From NCBI RefSeq assembly GCF_017948455.1, contig NZ_JAFFSU010000006.1, positions 186,001 to 250,000 of the forward strand: a DNA stretch of 64,000 nt, given 5' to 3'. Positions 8,122 through 15,795 of the stretch are shown one piece after another. The position numbers and the translations under genes were made by a program. The notes under the pieces were generated by a model, which was given only the letters and a program-made list of their open reading frames with translations, was not told where the DNA came from and made no database searches. How positions within the stretch are numbered: the stretch's first letter is position 1; the number at the start of each line of letters is the position of its first letter. This DNA comes from Streptomyces sp. GESEQ-4. Lineage in GTDB: Bacteria > Actinomycetota > Actinomycetes > Streptomycetales > Streptomycetaceae.

Positions 8122-9593
8122 CGCGTCGGCTGCTGTTCAGCTATCTCAGCCTGGCCGCCCTGGTGCTGCTCTGTCTGGAGGTCCCGCTGGGCTTCGTGTA
8201 CTCGCGGGGCGAGCGGGAGCGGGTGGTGGGCCTGGCGAGGGACGAGGCCGAGTCGGTGTCCGCGTACGCCGCGCTGTCCCTGGCGGCCGGCCGGGCCGAG
8301 CGGGACCTGCCCGGCCGGGCGGCGCACTGCGCGGTGCGCATCGGCGGGAAGGTGGTGGTCGTGGACGCCTCGGGCACCCTGCTCGCCACCTCGCATCCGC
8401 TGACCGGGCAGGCGGTGCGCGCACTGCCGACCCGCCCGGGGATCGCGGCGGCGCTCCGGGGCACGTCCACGGTGGATGTCCGTACGTCGACCATCGGCGG
8501 GGTGGAATACCTCTCCGTCGCCGCGCCCGTCGGGGAGGGGGCGCGGGGTGCCGTATGGCTCACGGTGCCCACGCGGACGGTGCATGAACGCGTCCACGAT
8601 GTGTGGCTGCTGCTCGCTCTCGGCGGGCTCGGGGTGCTCGCCGCGGTCACCCTGGTCGGCTTCGGCATCGCCCGCTGGACCGGCCGCCCCATCCGTGAAC
8701 TGGAGCGGGCCACGCACGCGTTGGCGGACGGCGGCTGCGCCGAGCCGGTGACGATCACCAAGGGCCCGCCCGAAGTACGCAGGCTGGCCGCCGCGTTCAA
8801 CCGTACGGCGGCCCGGCTCGCCCATCTCCTCGATTCCCAGCACGCCTTCGCGGGCGAGGCCTCGCACCAGCTCAAGACGCCGCTCGCGGCACTGCGGCTG
8901 CGGCTGGAGAACCTGGAGCCGAACGTCTTGGCGCGCGGCCGGGGCAGCCTCGCCGCCGCCGTCACCGAGACGGACCGGCTGTCCCGGATGGTCGAGGGCC
9001 TGCTGGCGATGGCCCGGCTGGAGGAGGACGCGGTCACTCCCGGGCCGGTCGACGTGGGCGCGGTCTGCGCGGAGCGGCACCGGACCTGGGGGGCGCTGTT
9101 CGAGCAGCAGGGGGTCGCGCTGGTCCTGTTCGCCGGCAGCGTGGGCCCGGTGCTCGCGGTGCCCGGGGCCGTCGAGCAGATCCTGGACAACCTGCTGTCC
9201 AACGCCTTGCGGGCCTCCCCGTCCGACAGCACGGTGACCATCGAGCTACGGCTCCTCGTCCCCGCCCGCCGGGCGCTGCGCGACAGCCGCCCCTGCTGGG
9301 TCGACCTGCACGTCACCGACGAGGGCCCCGGCATGACCGCGGACCAGCGCCACCGCGCCTTCGACCGGTTCTGGCGCGCGCCCGGCGCCCCCAAGGGCGG
9401 TACAGGCCTAGGGCTCTCGCTGGTCCAACGGCTCGCGCACGCGAGCGGCGGCGAGGCGAGGCTGCACGCCGCGGCGACGGGAGGGCTCGACGCCGTGGTC
9501 CGCCTGCCCTCCGCGGACCCGTCCGCCGGCGGCCACCCCATCACCAGGCCGGGCCCACCACGCCGCCGCGAGGCACCGGCGCTTCCGGCATGA
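8118..9593 (+). CDS. Membrane sensor histidine kinase
   Basis: A 491-residue sensor kinase, the partner of the preceding regulator (ATGA overlap). TM1 is at about residues 5-27 and TM2 at about 168-190, enclosing an extracytoplasmic sensor domain of about 140 residues. A HAMP linker (RWTGRPIRELERAT) follows, then the H-box with phospho-acceptor H250 (EASHQLKTPLAALRL), an N-box (ILDNLLSNALRAS), and D/F/G boxes (DEGPGM, GTGLGLSLVQRLA). The last 30 residues are a Pro/Arg-rich tail. Start ATG 8118 coincides with the upstream stop. The stimulus is unknown. Confidence 0.95.
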   Translation: MTRRLLFSYLSLAALVLLCLEVPLGFVYSRGERERVVGLARDEAESVSAYAALSLAAGRAERDLPGRAAHCAVRIGGKVVVVDASGTLLATSHPLTGQAVRALPTRPGIAAALRGTSTVDVRTSTIGGVEYLSVAAPVGEGARGAVWLTVPTRTVHERVHDVWLLLALGGLGVLAAVTLVGFGIARWTGRPIRELERATHALADGGCAEPVTITKGPPEVRRLAAAFNRTAARLAHLLDSQHAFAGEASHQLKTPLAALRLRLENLEPNVLARGRGSLAAAVTETDRLSRMVEGLLAMARLEEDAVTPGPVDVGAVCAERHRTWGALFEQQGVALVLFAGSVGPVLAVPGAVEQILDNLLSNALRASPSDSTVTIELRLLVPARRALRDSRPCWVDLHVTDEGPGMTADQRHRAFDRFWRAPGAPKGGTGLGLSLVQRLAHASGGEARLHAAATGGLDAVVRLPSADPSAGGHPITRPGPPRRREAPALPA

Positions 9594-9741
9594 GCGGTCT
9601 TGATCGGCGTGAGCGGCCGGATCGGCCTGATGGCAACGGCGCCCGAGCCCGCCACAGCCGCCGCACAGCCCCGTCACAACCTGTCCATGACACGTCAACC
9701 CAGGGTCTCCGAGGGCGGTAACCCGCGCCCATAGGTTCCGT

Positions 9742-9780
9742 GACCGCACGACCCCGTCGCCGATCGGTGACGGGGCGGTC
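9742..9780 (+). promoter_or_regulatory. Leader hairpin upstream of the PhoX/DUF839 gene
   Basis: GACCG-x5-CCCCGTC pairs with GACGGGG-CGGTC around GCCGATCGGT, ending 12 bases before the ribosome-binding site of the gene at 9801. It could be a terminator of the kinase operon, an attenuator or a transcript-stabilising hairpin. The rest of the 9594-9800 gap holds no gene. Confidence 0.4.
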
Positions 9781-9800
9781 ATGCCACCCTTGGAGCGAGA

Positions 9801-10961
9801 GTGGAACGTCGTACTGTCCTGCGTGCGGCCGTCCTCGGCGGGTCCTCCGCCGTCTTCGGCGGAACCCTGTGGCGCGGCGCCGCGTACGCCGCACCCGCGC
9901 AGCCCGGCACCGGCCCGTACGGAGCGCTCGGCTCGCCGGACGCCCGCGGCATCAGACTCCCCAGCGGCTTCACCAGCCGAGTGATAGCCCGCTCCGGCCA
10001 GACGGTTCCCGGCACGTCGTACACCTGGCACAACGCCCCGGACGGCGGCGCCTGTTACACCGACGGCAGCGGCTGGATCTACGTCTCCAACTCGGAGATC
10101 AACCCGTCCGGCGGCGCGAGCGCGGTGAAGTTCTCGTCGACCGGCGCGATCACGGGCGCGTACCGCATCCTGGCCGGCACCCGCCAGAACTGCGCGGGCG
10201 GCAAGACCCCGTGGAACACCTGGCTGTCCTGCGAGGAGGTGTCCCTCGGCTACGTGTACGAGACGGACCCCTGGGGCGTGAACGCCGCCGTGCGCCGCGA
10301 CGCCATGGGCCGCTTCAAGCACGAGGCCGCGGCCGCCGACCCCGTGCGCAAGGTCATCTACCTGACCGAGGACGAGTCCAACGGCCGCTTCTACCGCTTC
10401 GTACCGACCACTTGGGGCAACCTCGCCTCCGGCACCCTTCAGGTCATGGTCGCCGGGTCGGGTACGTCCGGCTCCTTCACCTGGGCCAACGTCCCCGACC
10501 CGGACGGCTCCCCGACGTCCACCCGCACGCAGGTCTCCGGCTCGAAGTCCTTCAACGGCGGCGAGGGCTGTCACTACGCCGACGACACGGTCTGGTTCAC
10601 CACCAAGGGCGACAACCGCGTCTGGCAGCTCAACCTGACGTCGAACACCTACGAGCTGGCGTACGACGACTCCCTGGTGACCTCGGGCACGGCCCCCCTC
10701 ACCGGCGTCGACAACATCACCGGCTCCGCCTCCGGCGACCTCTTCGTCGCCGAGGACGGCGGCACCATGGACATCTGCGTCATCACCCCGGACGACGTCA
10801 TCGCACCGTTCCTGCGCATCGACGGCCAGTCCGGCTCGGAGATCACCGGCCCGGCCTTCTCGCCCGACGGCTCCCGGCTGTACTTCTCCAGCCAGCGGGG
10901 GACCAGCGGAAGTTCGGCCGGTGGGATCACATACGAGGTGACGGGGCCCTTCCGCGCGTAG
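9801..10961 (+). CDS. TAT-exported PhoX/DUF839 family protein
   Basis: A 386-residue protein with a twin-arginine signal peptide (ERRTVLRAA, hydrophobic stretch, cleavage after AAYAAP near residue 32). The mature part is a DUF839/PhoX-like beta-propeller (TPWNTWLSCEE, YLTEDESNGRFYRF, DGDLFVAEDGG-like motif near the C-terminus). PhoX enzymes are secreted calcium/iron-dependent phosphatases, but many DUF839 proteins are uncharacterised. The start is GTG at 9801 with GGAG at 9792-9795. Monocistronic by spacing. Phosphatase activity is plausible, not demonstrated. Confidence 0.85.
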   Translation: MERRTVLRAAVLGGSSAVFGGTLWRGAAYAAPAQPGTGPYGALGSPDARGIRLPSGFTSRVIARSGQTVPGTSYTWHNAPDGGACYTDGSGWIYVSNSEINPSGGASAVKFSSTGAITGAYRILAGTRQNCAGGKTPWNTWLSCEEVSLGYVYETDPWGVNAAVRRDAMGRFKHEAAAADPVRKVIYLTEDESNGRFYRFVPTTWGNLASGTLQVMVAGSGTSGSFTWANVPDPDGSPTSTRTQVSGSKSFNGGEGCHYADDTVWFTTKGDNRVWQLNLTSNTYELAYDDSLVTSGTAPLTGVDNITGSASGDLFVAEDGGTMDICVITPDDVIAPFLRIDGQSGSEITGPAFSPDGSRLYFSSQRGTSGSSAGGITYEVTGPFRA

Positions 10962-11025
10962 CGGCCCGTCCGGCGGGGGCGTCCGTGCCGTGCGGGACGC
11001 CCCACGGCCTGCTTAGGCTTCCGTC

Positions 11026-11067
11026 ATGACCGTGACCTTCTTCGCCGTGACCGTTCCCAAAGACTGA
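11026..11067 (+). pseudogene. VOC family protein, 5' remnant
   Basis: ATG at 11026 opens MTVTFFAVTV, a typical first beta-strand of small VOC/glyoxalase-fold proteins, but hits TGA after 13 codons, where the tnpB element begins. The matching 3' remnant lies at 12871-13107 beyond the element. About 55 central codons expected from the family are missing, so insertion was accompanied or followed by a deletion. Confidence 0.55.
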
Positions 11068-12870
11068 GCGGGAGTGAGTCCTGTTGCCAGGACTCATGCT
11101 CAGCCGAACGCCCCGTACGGTGTTGGGCGTTCTGGTCGACCGCGTTCGCTCCGCGTCCGGCGCGCACGGATCGTGTCCGTGGTCCGGGGATGCGCGGGCG
11201 GTTTCCCTCACGCCCCGGGGTGCCCGGTCGGGCCTGGACGGTCCGATGCCCCTGCTCATCACTCCGGTGAGCAGGGGGCGGTGCCGTCCGTCGCCGGATC
11301 GGGTGCCCCAGGGCGCGCCTTCCGATCGCCACGGCCGCTGCGTCGTGGCGGGTCGTCTTACGGGTCTTGCTGGTGAGGGGCTTTTGCCAGTGTTGGGCGC
11401 CCCAGCGAGAGGTGTAGGCCGGGTCCACGGCGACGATGGTGACGCCGAGTTCGGCAGCCATCGACACCAGCCGGGCCCGCAGCCTGCTGACCGGCATGCC
11501 GGAGATGAGCTTGCGGAACCGCTTGCGGCCGCCGTGCTTCTCGCGGGTCTTCTCCGCGGTGAAGTCGAGGTCCTCGACCGCGATGGACAGACCACGTCGT
11601 TTGGCCCAGTGCAGTAGGCGGATCAGTGCGTGGCGGACTTGCGCGTCGCGGTGGCCGGCGGTGCCGGACAGGTCGTAGCCGAACCGGAGCGGTTCGCCGG
11701 TGGGGTTGCCGTGGTGGTCCAGGCGGCGAGGTGGTCGGCGTTGGTGTCCACGCCGACCATGCCGTGCGCGCGGGCCGCCTCCAGCGGCACGAGGGCCACG
11801 GGCGGGTTCGTCCATGACGCGGTCAGGTACCGGCGGCCCCGCACGGTGTCTTCGTGGATGCGGTAGGCGACGGCCCGGTTGGCGGCGACCCGGTCGGCCC
11901 ACTGCTCGCCCCGGTGCGCGAAGCTCACCCGGGCGGTGAGCACGTAGCGGCCGTGCGGCGCGTTCGCCAGGTGCGCCAGCGGCGCCGGGAGCTTGAGCGA
12001 GACCTCGCCGTCGGGCGTGACGCGGATGGTCTCGTTGCCGTACCGCTTGCCGGTCTCGCCGTCCGCCTGCAGGAACCGCCGCCCCGCCTCCCACCGGGCA
12101 CGCCATCCGGCATCGGTGAGCTGGGCTTCCTGAAGGTGGTGCCGGGTGTTCAGCAGCCGCTTGCCGCCCCGCACCACGCGCACGATTCCGGCCTCGCGGT
12201 CGGCCCGCGCCGCGTCGAGCCGGTCTTCGAGTACGTGCAGGCGGCGGGACTTGGCGAACCACCCCTGCCGACTGCGGTACCCGCCCGGAGCGCGCTTGCT
12301 GCCCTTCTCACCGATGGGCCTCGACAGCCGGTGGGTGATCGTCTCGATCCCGGCTTGAAGGCTGTGGATGTGTGCGAGCTGGCCGCGGCGGGCGAGCGCC
12401 CACTGATCGTGGGTGGCCTTCGTGATCGCCCCGGCCCAGCGGGAGGAGGACTGCTTGGTGAGGGTGCGCTTGCGCTCGGCCCATCGCTCGGCGTCGTGAT
12501 CCGTCCCGGCCGCACACCGCGCTTTGAGGTCGCGGGAGGCGAGCGTGCCGAGCAGATCACCGACCGGCCGAAGCACCTTCTCGTCCCCGGCACTCAGGTG
12601 CTTGAGCCGGGTACGGATCGCGACCCCGCAGGGGCCGGGCACCACGAACGGCGCCGCCACCTCCCGCAGCCCACCCACCCCGTTCCCCCCGCACTACACA
12701 AGCCGAAGAACCCACTGCCCCACCCAACGACCCACCGCCCGCAAGGGTCACGCATTCGATGTAGGAACCTTCGTTCCCATCCCGGACGCCCGCACCCGCC
12801 GCCAGGACACTCACTCATACACACCAGAACGCGCCCGTGCGCAGTCGATCGACAGCAGCTCATTACCCCC
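11056..12870 (-). mobile_element. IS200/IS605-like element (tnpB-only) inserted in a VOC gene
   Basis: Bounded by the two remnants of a VOC gene: 5' part ending near 11055 and 3' part resuming near 12871. No tnpA (Y1 transposase) is present. No flanking target duplication is expected for this family, and none was seen. Hairpins lie near both ends: 11075-11096 at the tnpB 3' end and GGAAC-CTTC-GTTCC at 12764-12777 near the 5' end, consistent with subterminal hairpins. Exact ends are uncertain by about 15 bp on the right and up to 90 bp on the left. Confidence 0.6.
11075..11096 (-). ncRNA. GNRA-capped hairpin at the tnpB 3' end (candidate omega-RNA or element-end hairpin)
   Basis: On the minus strand TGAGTCCTG-GCAA-CAGGACTCA forms a perfect 9-bp stem with a GCAA tetraloop. 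It overlaps the codons for the conserved C-terminal HESWQQDSL of this tnpB family. In IS605 elements the guide (omega) RNA and the right-end transposition hairpin both map to the 3' end of tnpB, so the hairpin may be part of either. This is inference from position and structure only. Confidence 0.5.
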
Positions 12871-13107
12871 CAACCACCCCACTGGCCGGACCCGGCCGCC
12901 CCGCGCCGCCATCACCTGGAGTTCGCCGTCGACGAGGACATGCCCACGATCGAACGCCGCCTCCTCGAACTCGGCGCGACCATGCACGAACACCAGTCGG
13001 GCGCCGACCAGTTCCGGGTGTTCACCGACCCCGCCGGTCACCTGTTCTGCGTGGCGCCGCGCGAGACGACGTATGTGCACGGGGAGTTGCTCGACGCCGA
13101 GCACTGA
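12871..13107 (+). pseudogene. VOC family (glyoxalase-fold) protein, 3' remnant
   Basis: An open frame ending in TGA at 13105-13107 encodes PPHWPDPAAPRRHHLEFAVD, then RLLELGATMHEHQ and FRVFTDPAGHLFC. It aligns well with the C-terminal half of the intact VOC protein at 13685-14095 (PQWPDSEHPKQFHLDFEVDD, RVLALGATLE, FRVYTDPIGHPFC). No start codon or N-terminal half is present immediately upstream, where the tnpB element lies. With the fragment at 11026 it represents one gene split and partly deleted by the element. Confidence 0.8.
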
Positions 13108-13220
13108 AGCGGGATCGGGCGGACGCCGACGCTCCGGGGCCAGGTGGCGTGGCCCAGCGCTGATCCAAACGAAAAGCCCTGGTGGGATGTCTCCCCGATC
13201 GGTGCCGGTACGTTGGCCCG

Positions 13221-13667
13221 ATGGACGAGGCATGGAGCGAGTTCCGTGACCGGCTGCGGGCGGAAGTGACCGGTATGCGCGAGAGGGACACCCTGGTGGT
13301 CTCCGAGCCCGACCCCGAGCCGGCGCCCGATGCTCCGGGCCGGCACTGGTGGCAGCGGCGCCCCAAACCTCGGCAGGATACGGGGCGTTACGTGCAGTTC
13401 ATGAGGTGGGACGACGGGTTCGGCGCCGAATGCGTCTCATTGGCGTACCGGAAAATGACCGAGGCACAGAAGCAGCGACTGCTGTCGCTCGGCTGGTCCG
13501 ACCCGGACGCCCACCCGCCGCGCAGCGGGCGCTCGGAGAATCACGAGATGTGGTTCGGCCTCGACGAGGTCGACCGACTTGCCCAGATCTCCACCGACTC
13601 GCTCCGCGTACTGGGCGAGGAGCCGCCCGACGCGCACTGGACCTGGCGCAAGGACCCGCCGGCGTGA
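13221..13667 (+). CDS. Conserved hypothetical protein (possible TY-Chap-type domain)
   Basis: A 148-residue soluble, acidic protein of unknown function. The start is ATG 13221 (MDEAWSEFRDRL). The central part (RYVQFMRWDDGFGAECVSLAY, then QKQRLLSLGWSDPD) resembles the TY-Chap/YbjN-like domains found in many short Streptomyces proteins, which are thought to act as chaperone-like modules. This assignment is from memory of the motif only. No signal peptide or membrane segment. It stands alone between the VOC remnant and a convergent VOC gene. Confidence 0.75.
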   Translation: MDEAWSEFRDRLRAEVTGMRERDTLVVSEPDPEPAPDAPGRHWWQRRPKPRQDTGRYVQFMRWDDGFGAECVSLAYRKMTEAQKQRLLSLGWSDPDAHPPRSGRSENHEMWFGLDEVDRLAQISTDSLRVLGEEPPDAHWTWRKDPPA

Positions 13668-13684
13668 GCGGCCGGACAGCACAC

Positions 13685-14095
13685 CTAGTCGCGCTTGGGC
13701 CAGATGAGGCCCTGATCGGTCCAGATGACACCCTTGTTGCGGCAGAGGCAGAAGGGGTGGCCGATGGGATCGGTGTAGACGCGGAAGCCGTAGCCGTCGG
13801 GGCCGACGCAGTCCCGCTCCAGGGTCGCGCCGAGGGCCAAGACCCGGCGCTGTTCGGCCTCGACGTCATCGACTTCGAAGTCGAGGTGGAACTGCTTGGG
13901 GTGCTCGCTGTCGGGCCACTGCGGGGCGCGGTAGTCCTCCACCCGAATGAAGGCCAGCTCGATCTCGCCGCACTTGATACCGGCCCAGTCCTCGTTACTG
14001 CCCTCCTTGACCGGGAGCCCGATCACCTCGGAGTAGAAGGCTGCCAGCTTCATCGTGTCCGGGCAATCGATGATGAAGTCGGTTAGTCGTAGCAT
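13685..14095 (-). CDS. VOC family protein (glyoxalase-like)
   Basis: A 136-residue single-domain vicinal-oxygen-chelate protein with two beta-alpha-beta-beta-beta halves: LTDFIIDCPDTMKLAAFYSE at the N-terminus, FHLDFEVDDVE opening the second half, and FRVYTDPIGHPFCL near the C-terminus. These proteins range from glyoxalases and dioxygenases to resistance proteins; the substrate here is unknown. The start is ATG 14095; the ribosome-binding site is weak. It is a useful internal reference for the disrupted VOC gene at 11026-13107. Confidence 0.87.
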   Translation of the reverse strand: MLRLTDFIIDCPDTMKLAAFYSEVIGLPVKEGSNEDWAGIKCGEIELAFIRVEDYRAPQWPDSEHPKQFHLDFEVDDVEAEQRRVLALGATLERDCVGPDGYGFRVYTDPIGHPFCLCRNKGVIWTDQGLIWPKRD

Positions 14096-14171
14096 CCGGC
14101 GATCTTGCCACAAGATCCGAGTGCTCGACTGCTTGCTCCGCCGGCGCGGCCGGTCTTGGCAGCGGGCCAGG

Positions 14172-14597
14172 TTATGCGAACGCCCAGCCGCTCCACCGCT
14201 CGACCCGAATGGCGGCCACGGGACCCTGGGGAGGAGAGTCCCGGTACTGGTCGTACTTGTCGCGCAGCAACTCCACCGCGCGATGCCGCTCTTGCCCGTC
14301 CTCCAGCACTTCCCCGCGTCCGTCGGCACGAGCCCACCACAACGTCGACCAGTCCTCGGCGTAGTGGTCGACCAGGACCGTCACCGAGGGATTCTCCCGA
14401 ATGTTGCGGAGCCGCCGCAGTTGCCATGTGCTCTTGGGTTTGTGGTCCACCGCGAAATACACGACGTCGTCCAGGACGGCGAAGGTCACCGGCACGGCGT
14501 GGGGCACTCCATTGGCGTCGGCGGTCGCCAGCCGTGCGACAGGGGATCCGGCAAAGCGTTTCCGGGCGACGAGCGGCGAGAGCTTCACGCATTCCAC
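14172..14597 (-). CDS. PPOX-class FMN/F420-dependent oxidoreductase (TIGR03668-like)
   Basis: A 141-residue flavin/deazaflavin split-barrel protein. Motifs: RKRFAGSPVARLATADANG at the N-terminus, VVYFAVDHKPKSTWQLRRL, then WARADGRGEVLED. This matches the small F420-binding oxidoreductases abundant in actinomycetes, which reduce diverse substrates with F420H2. The listed start is GTG 14597; a GTG at 14588 (VKLSPLVARKRF) fits the family start equally well, and neither has a strong ribosome-binding site. Probably monocistronic. Confidence 0.85.
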   Translation of the reverse strand: MECVKLSPLVARKRFAGSPVARLATADANGVPHAVPVTFAVLDDVVYFAVDHKPKSTWQLRRLRNIRENPSVTVLVDHYAEDWSTLWWARADGRGEVLEDGQERHRAVELLRDKYDQYRDSPPQGPVAAIRVERWSGWAFA

Positions 14598-14800
14598 GGT
14601 AGAGCTGAAGCATCACCGGGTTTACAGAACGCCAACCCATGAGCGGAGAGCTACCGTCCGGTCACGTCACGTTCGCATCACGTGTCCGGCATTTCGCCGC
14701 GGCATCAGCAGCCCCCCAATACTTTCGTCACCTCATATCCGGCCGATTGCCTCTGTGTGATCAGGCGTATGGATATCCGCGCACATTGAGGGGGCTCTCC

Positions 14801-15202
14801 GTGAAGTCGTTCCACAAGCCTGCCGCCGTGGCTGTCGCCGCGTTGGCACTGGCCGCTCTGCCTGTCACTGCCGAGGCGCATGACGGCAATCACCCGTTCG
14901 AGAACTGCTCCGAGGCGTACGACAACGGGTACTCCAATATCAAGGAGGGCGACGAGCACTACGGGGAGCACCTGGACCGCGATCAGGACGGCGTCGGCTG
15001 TGACAACCCGCCCGCGGGCTTCGTCCCCGCCGAGGACGAGGGCAGCGGCGAAGACGAGGACGCTGCGGGGCAGGACGACACCGACCTCGCGGCGACCGGC
15101 GGCAACAGTGTCACGCCGTACATCGCGGGTGGCGGTGCGGCCGTTCTGCTCGCCGGGGGTGGGCTGCTGGTCGTGGTGCGTCGGCGGCGCGAGGTTCGCT
15201 GA
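14801..15202 (+). CDS. Sortase-anchored Excalibur domain cell-wall protein
   Basis: A 133-residue secreted protein: Sec signal peptide (HKPAAVAVAALALAALPVTAEAH), then an Excalibur domain (NCSEAYDNGY, HLDRDQDGVGCDN), an acidic linker, and a C-terminal sorting signal LAATGG. A hydrophobic segment (about residues 108-128) and an RRRREVR tail follow. LAxTG is the motif used by Streptomyces class E sortases, so the protein is probably covalently wall-linked. The start is GTG 14801 with GAGGGGG at 14788-14794. The 14598-14800 gap holds its promoter region and no gene. Confidence 0.88.
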   Translation: MKSFHKPAAVAVAALALAALPVTAEAHDGNHPFENCSEAYDNGYSNIKEGDEHYGEHLDRDQDGVGCDNPPAGFVPAEDEGSGEDEDAAGQDDTDLAATGGNSVTPYIAGGGAAVLLAGGGLLVVVRRRREVR

Positions 15203-15272
15203 GCCGCGGAATCGGGGCGTCTGTCGGCGAGTTGACGAGAGCGTATCCGCGATCTTCAGAGAGCAGGCCGAC

Positions 15273-15683
15273 ATGTCTGACGAACCCGCCGTCCGTGAAC
15301 TCCGCCTCGTCGTCACAGCGGACGACTACGACGCCGCCCTGCACTTCTACCGGGATGTCCTCGGCCTGACCGAACAGGCCGCGTTCTCCTCACCCGGCGG
15401 GCACGTCACGATCCTCGATGCGGGGCGGGCCACGCTGGAGCTGACCGATCCGAATCATGCGGCGTTCATCGACGAGGTGGAGGTCGGGCGGCGGGTGGCC
15501 GGGCATATCCGCGTGGCGTTCCAGGTGGGTGACTCCGCCGCCGTCACGGCGAGGCTGGCCGCCGCCGGTGCCGAGGTGGTCGCCGAGCCGACGCGGACGC
15601 CGTGGAATTCGCTCAACTCCCGGCTGGAGGCGCCGGGTGCGCTCCAGCTGACCCTCTTCACCGAGCTGGGCGAAGGCGAATAG
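15273..15683 (+). CDS. VOC family protein (glyoxalase/bleomycin-resistance-like)
   Basis: A 136-residue single VOC domain protein. RELRLVVTADDYDAALHFYR and DVLGLTE form the first module; GHIRVAFQVGDSAAVTARLA and PWNSLNSRLEAPGALQLTLF the second. No clear enzyme signature fixes the substrate; such proteins can be lactoylglutathione-lyase-like, dioxygenase-like or antibiotic-binding. ATG 15273 follows GAGCAGG. A strong terminator follows at 15691. Confidence 0.87.
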   Translation: MSDEPAVRELRLVVTADDYDAALHFYRDVLGLTEQAAFSSPGGHVTILDAGRATLELTDPNHAAFIDEVEVGRRVAGHIRVAFQVGDSAAVTARLAAAGAEVVAEPTRTPWNSLNSRLEAPGALQLTLFTELGEGE

Positions 15684-15690
15684 GAAGGGC

Positions 15691-15728
15691 GAGAGGGCGG
15701 CACCCCCCGCACGGGGTGCCGCCCTCTC
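15691..15728. terminator. Strong intrinsic-type terminator hairpin
   Basis: A perfect 16-bp inverted repeat (GAGAGGGCGGCACCCC, loop CCGCAC, GGGGTGCCGCCCTCTC) lies 8 bases after the VOC stop and between convergent genes. It can end the VOC transcript and, from the other side, ppdK. Confidence 0.85.
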
Positions 15729-15795
15729 GTCGTGCGCCGGAACCGCCGCCCATCGGTGAGGGTCGGGGACGGACGACGGCTCCGGGGACCGAGGG

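Larger units (their letters stand above)
11024..12678 (-). pseudogene. tnpB: IS605-family TnpB/OrfB-like nuclease gene, frameshifted
   Basis: Reading begins at 12678 (MGGLREVAAPFVVPG) and runs to about 11710 with an N-terminal and RuvC-like domain, including VGVDTNADHLAAW (first RuvC aspartate). It then continues only in another frame (HGNPTGEPLRFGYDLSGTAGHRD) to 11024. That second frame carries the RuvC-II glutamate (IAVEDLDF) and RuvC-III aspartate (RHDAAAVAIGRRALGH). The total of 1655 nt is not a multiple of three, and the break falls near 11708-11718, right after HLAAW. A short deletion between CTGG-type direct repeats would explain it. As read, no single protein contains all three catalytic acids, so the nuclease should be inactive. 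The C-terminal tail (DSLPLSLWERSRRR) reads into the VOC gene 5' remnant. Confidence 0.85.

Noticed and set aside
9675..9710. Possible PHO box before the PhoX-like gene
   Set aside because: GTCACAACC and similar words occur, but no proper 11-bp direct repeats of GTTCACC could be aligned.
11024..12262. Second tnpB frame as an independent gene
   Set aside because: It carries only the C-terminal catalytic residues and continues the upstream frame; best read as one frameshifted gene.
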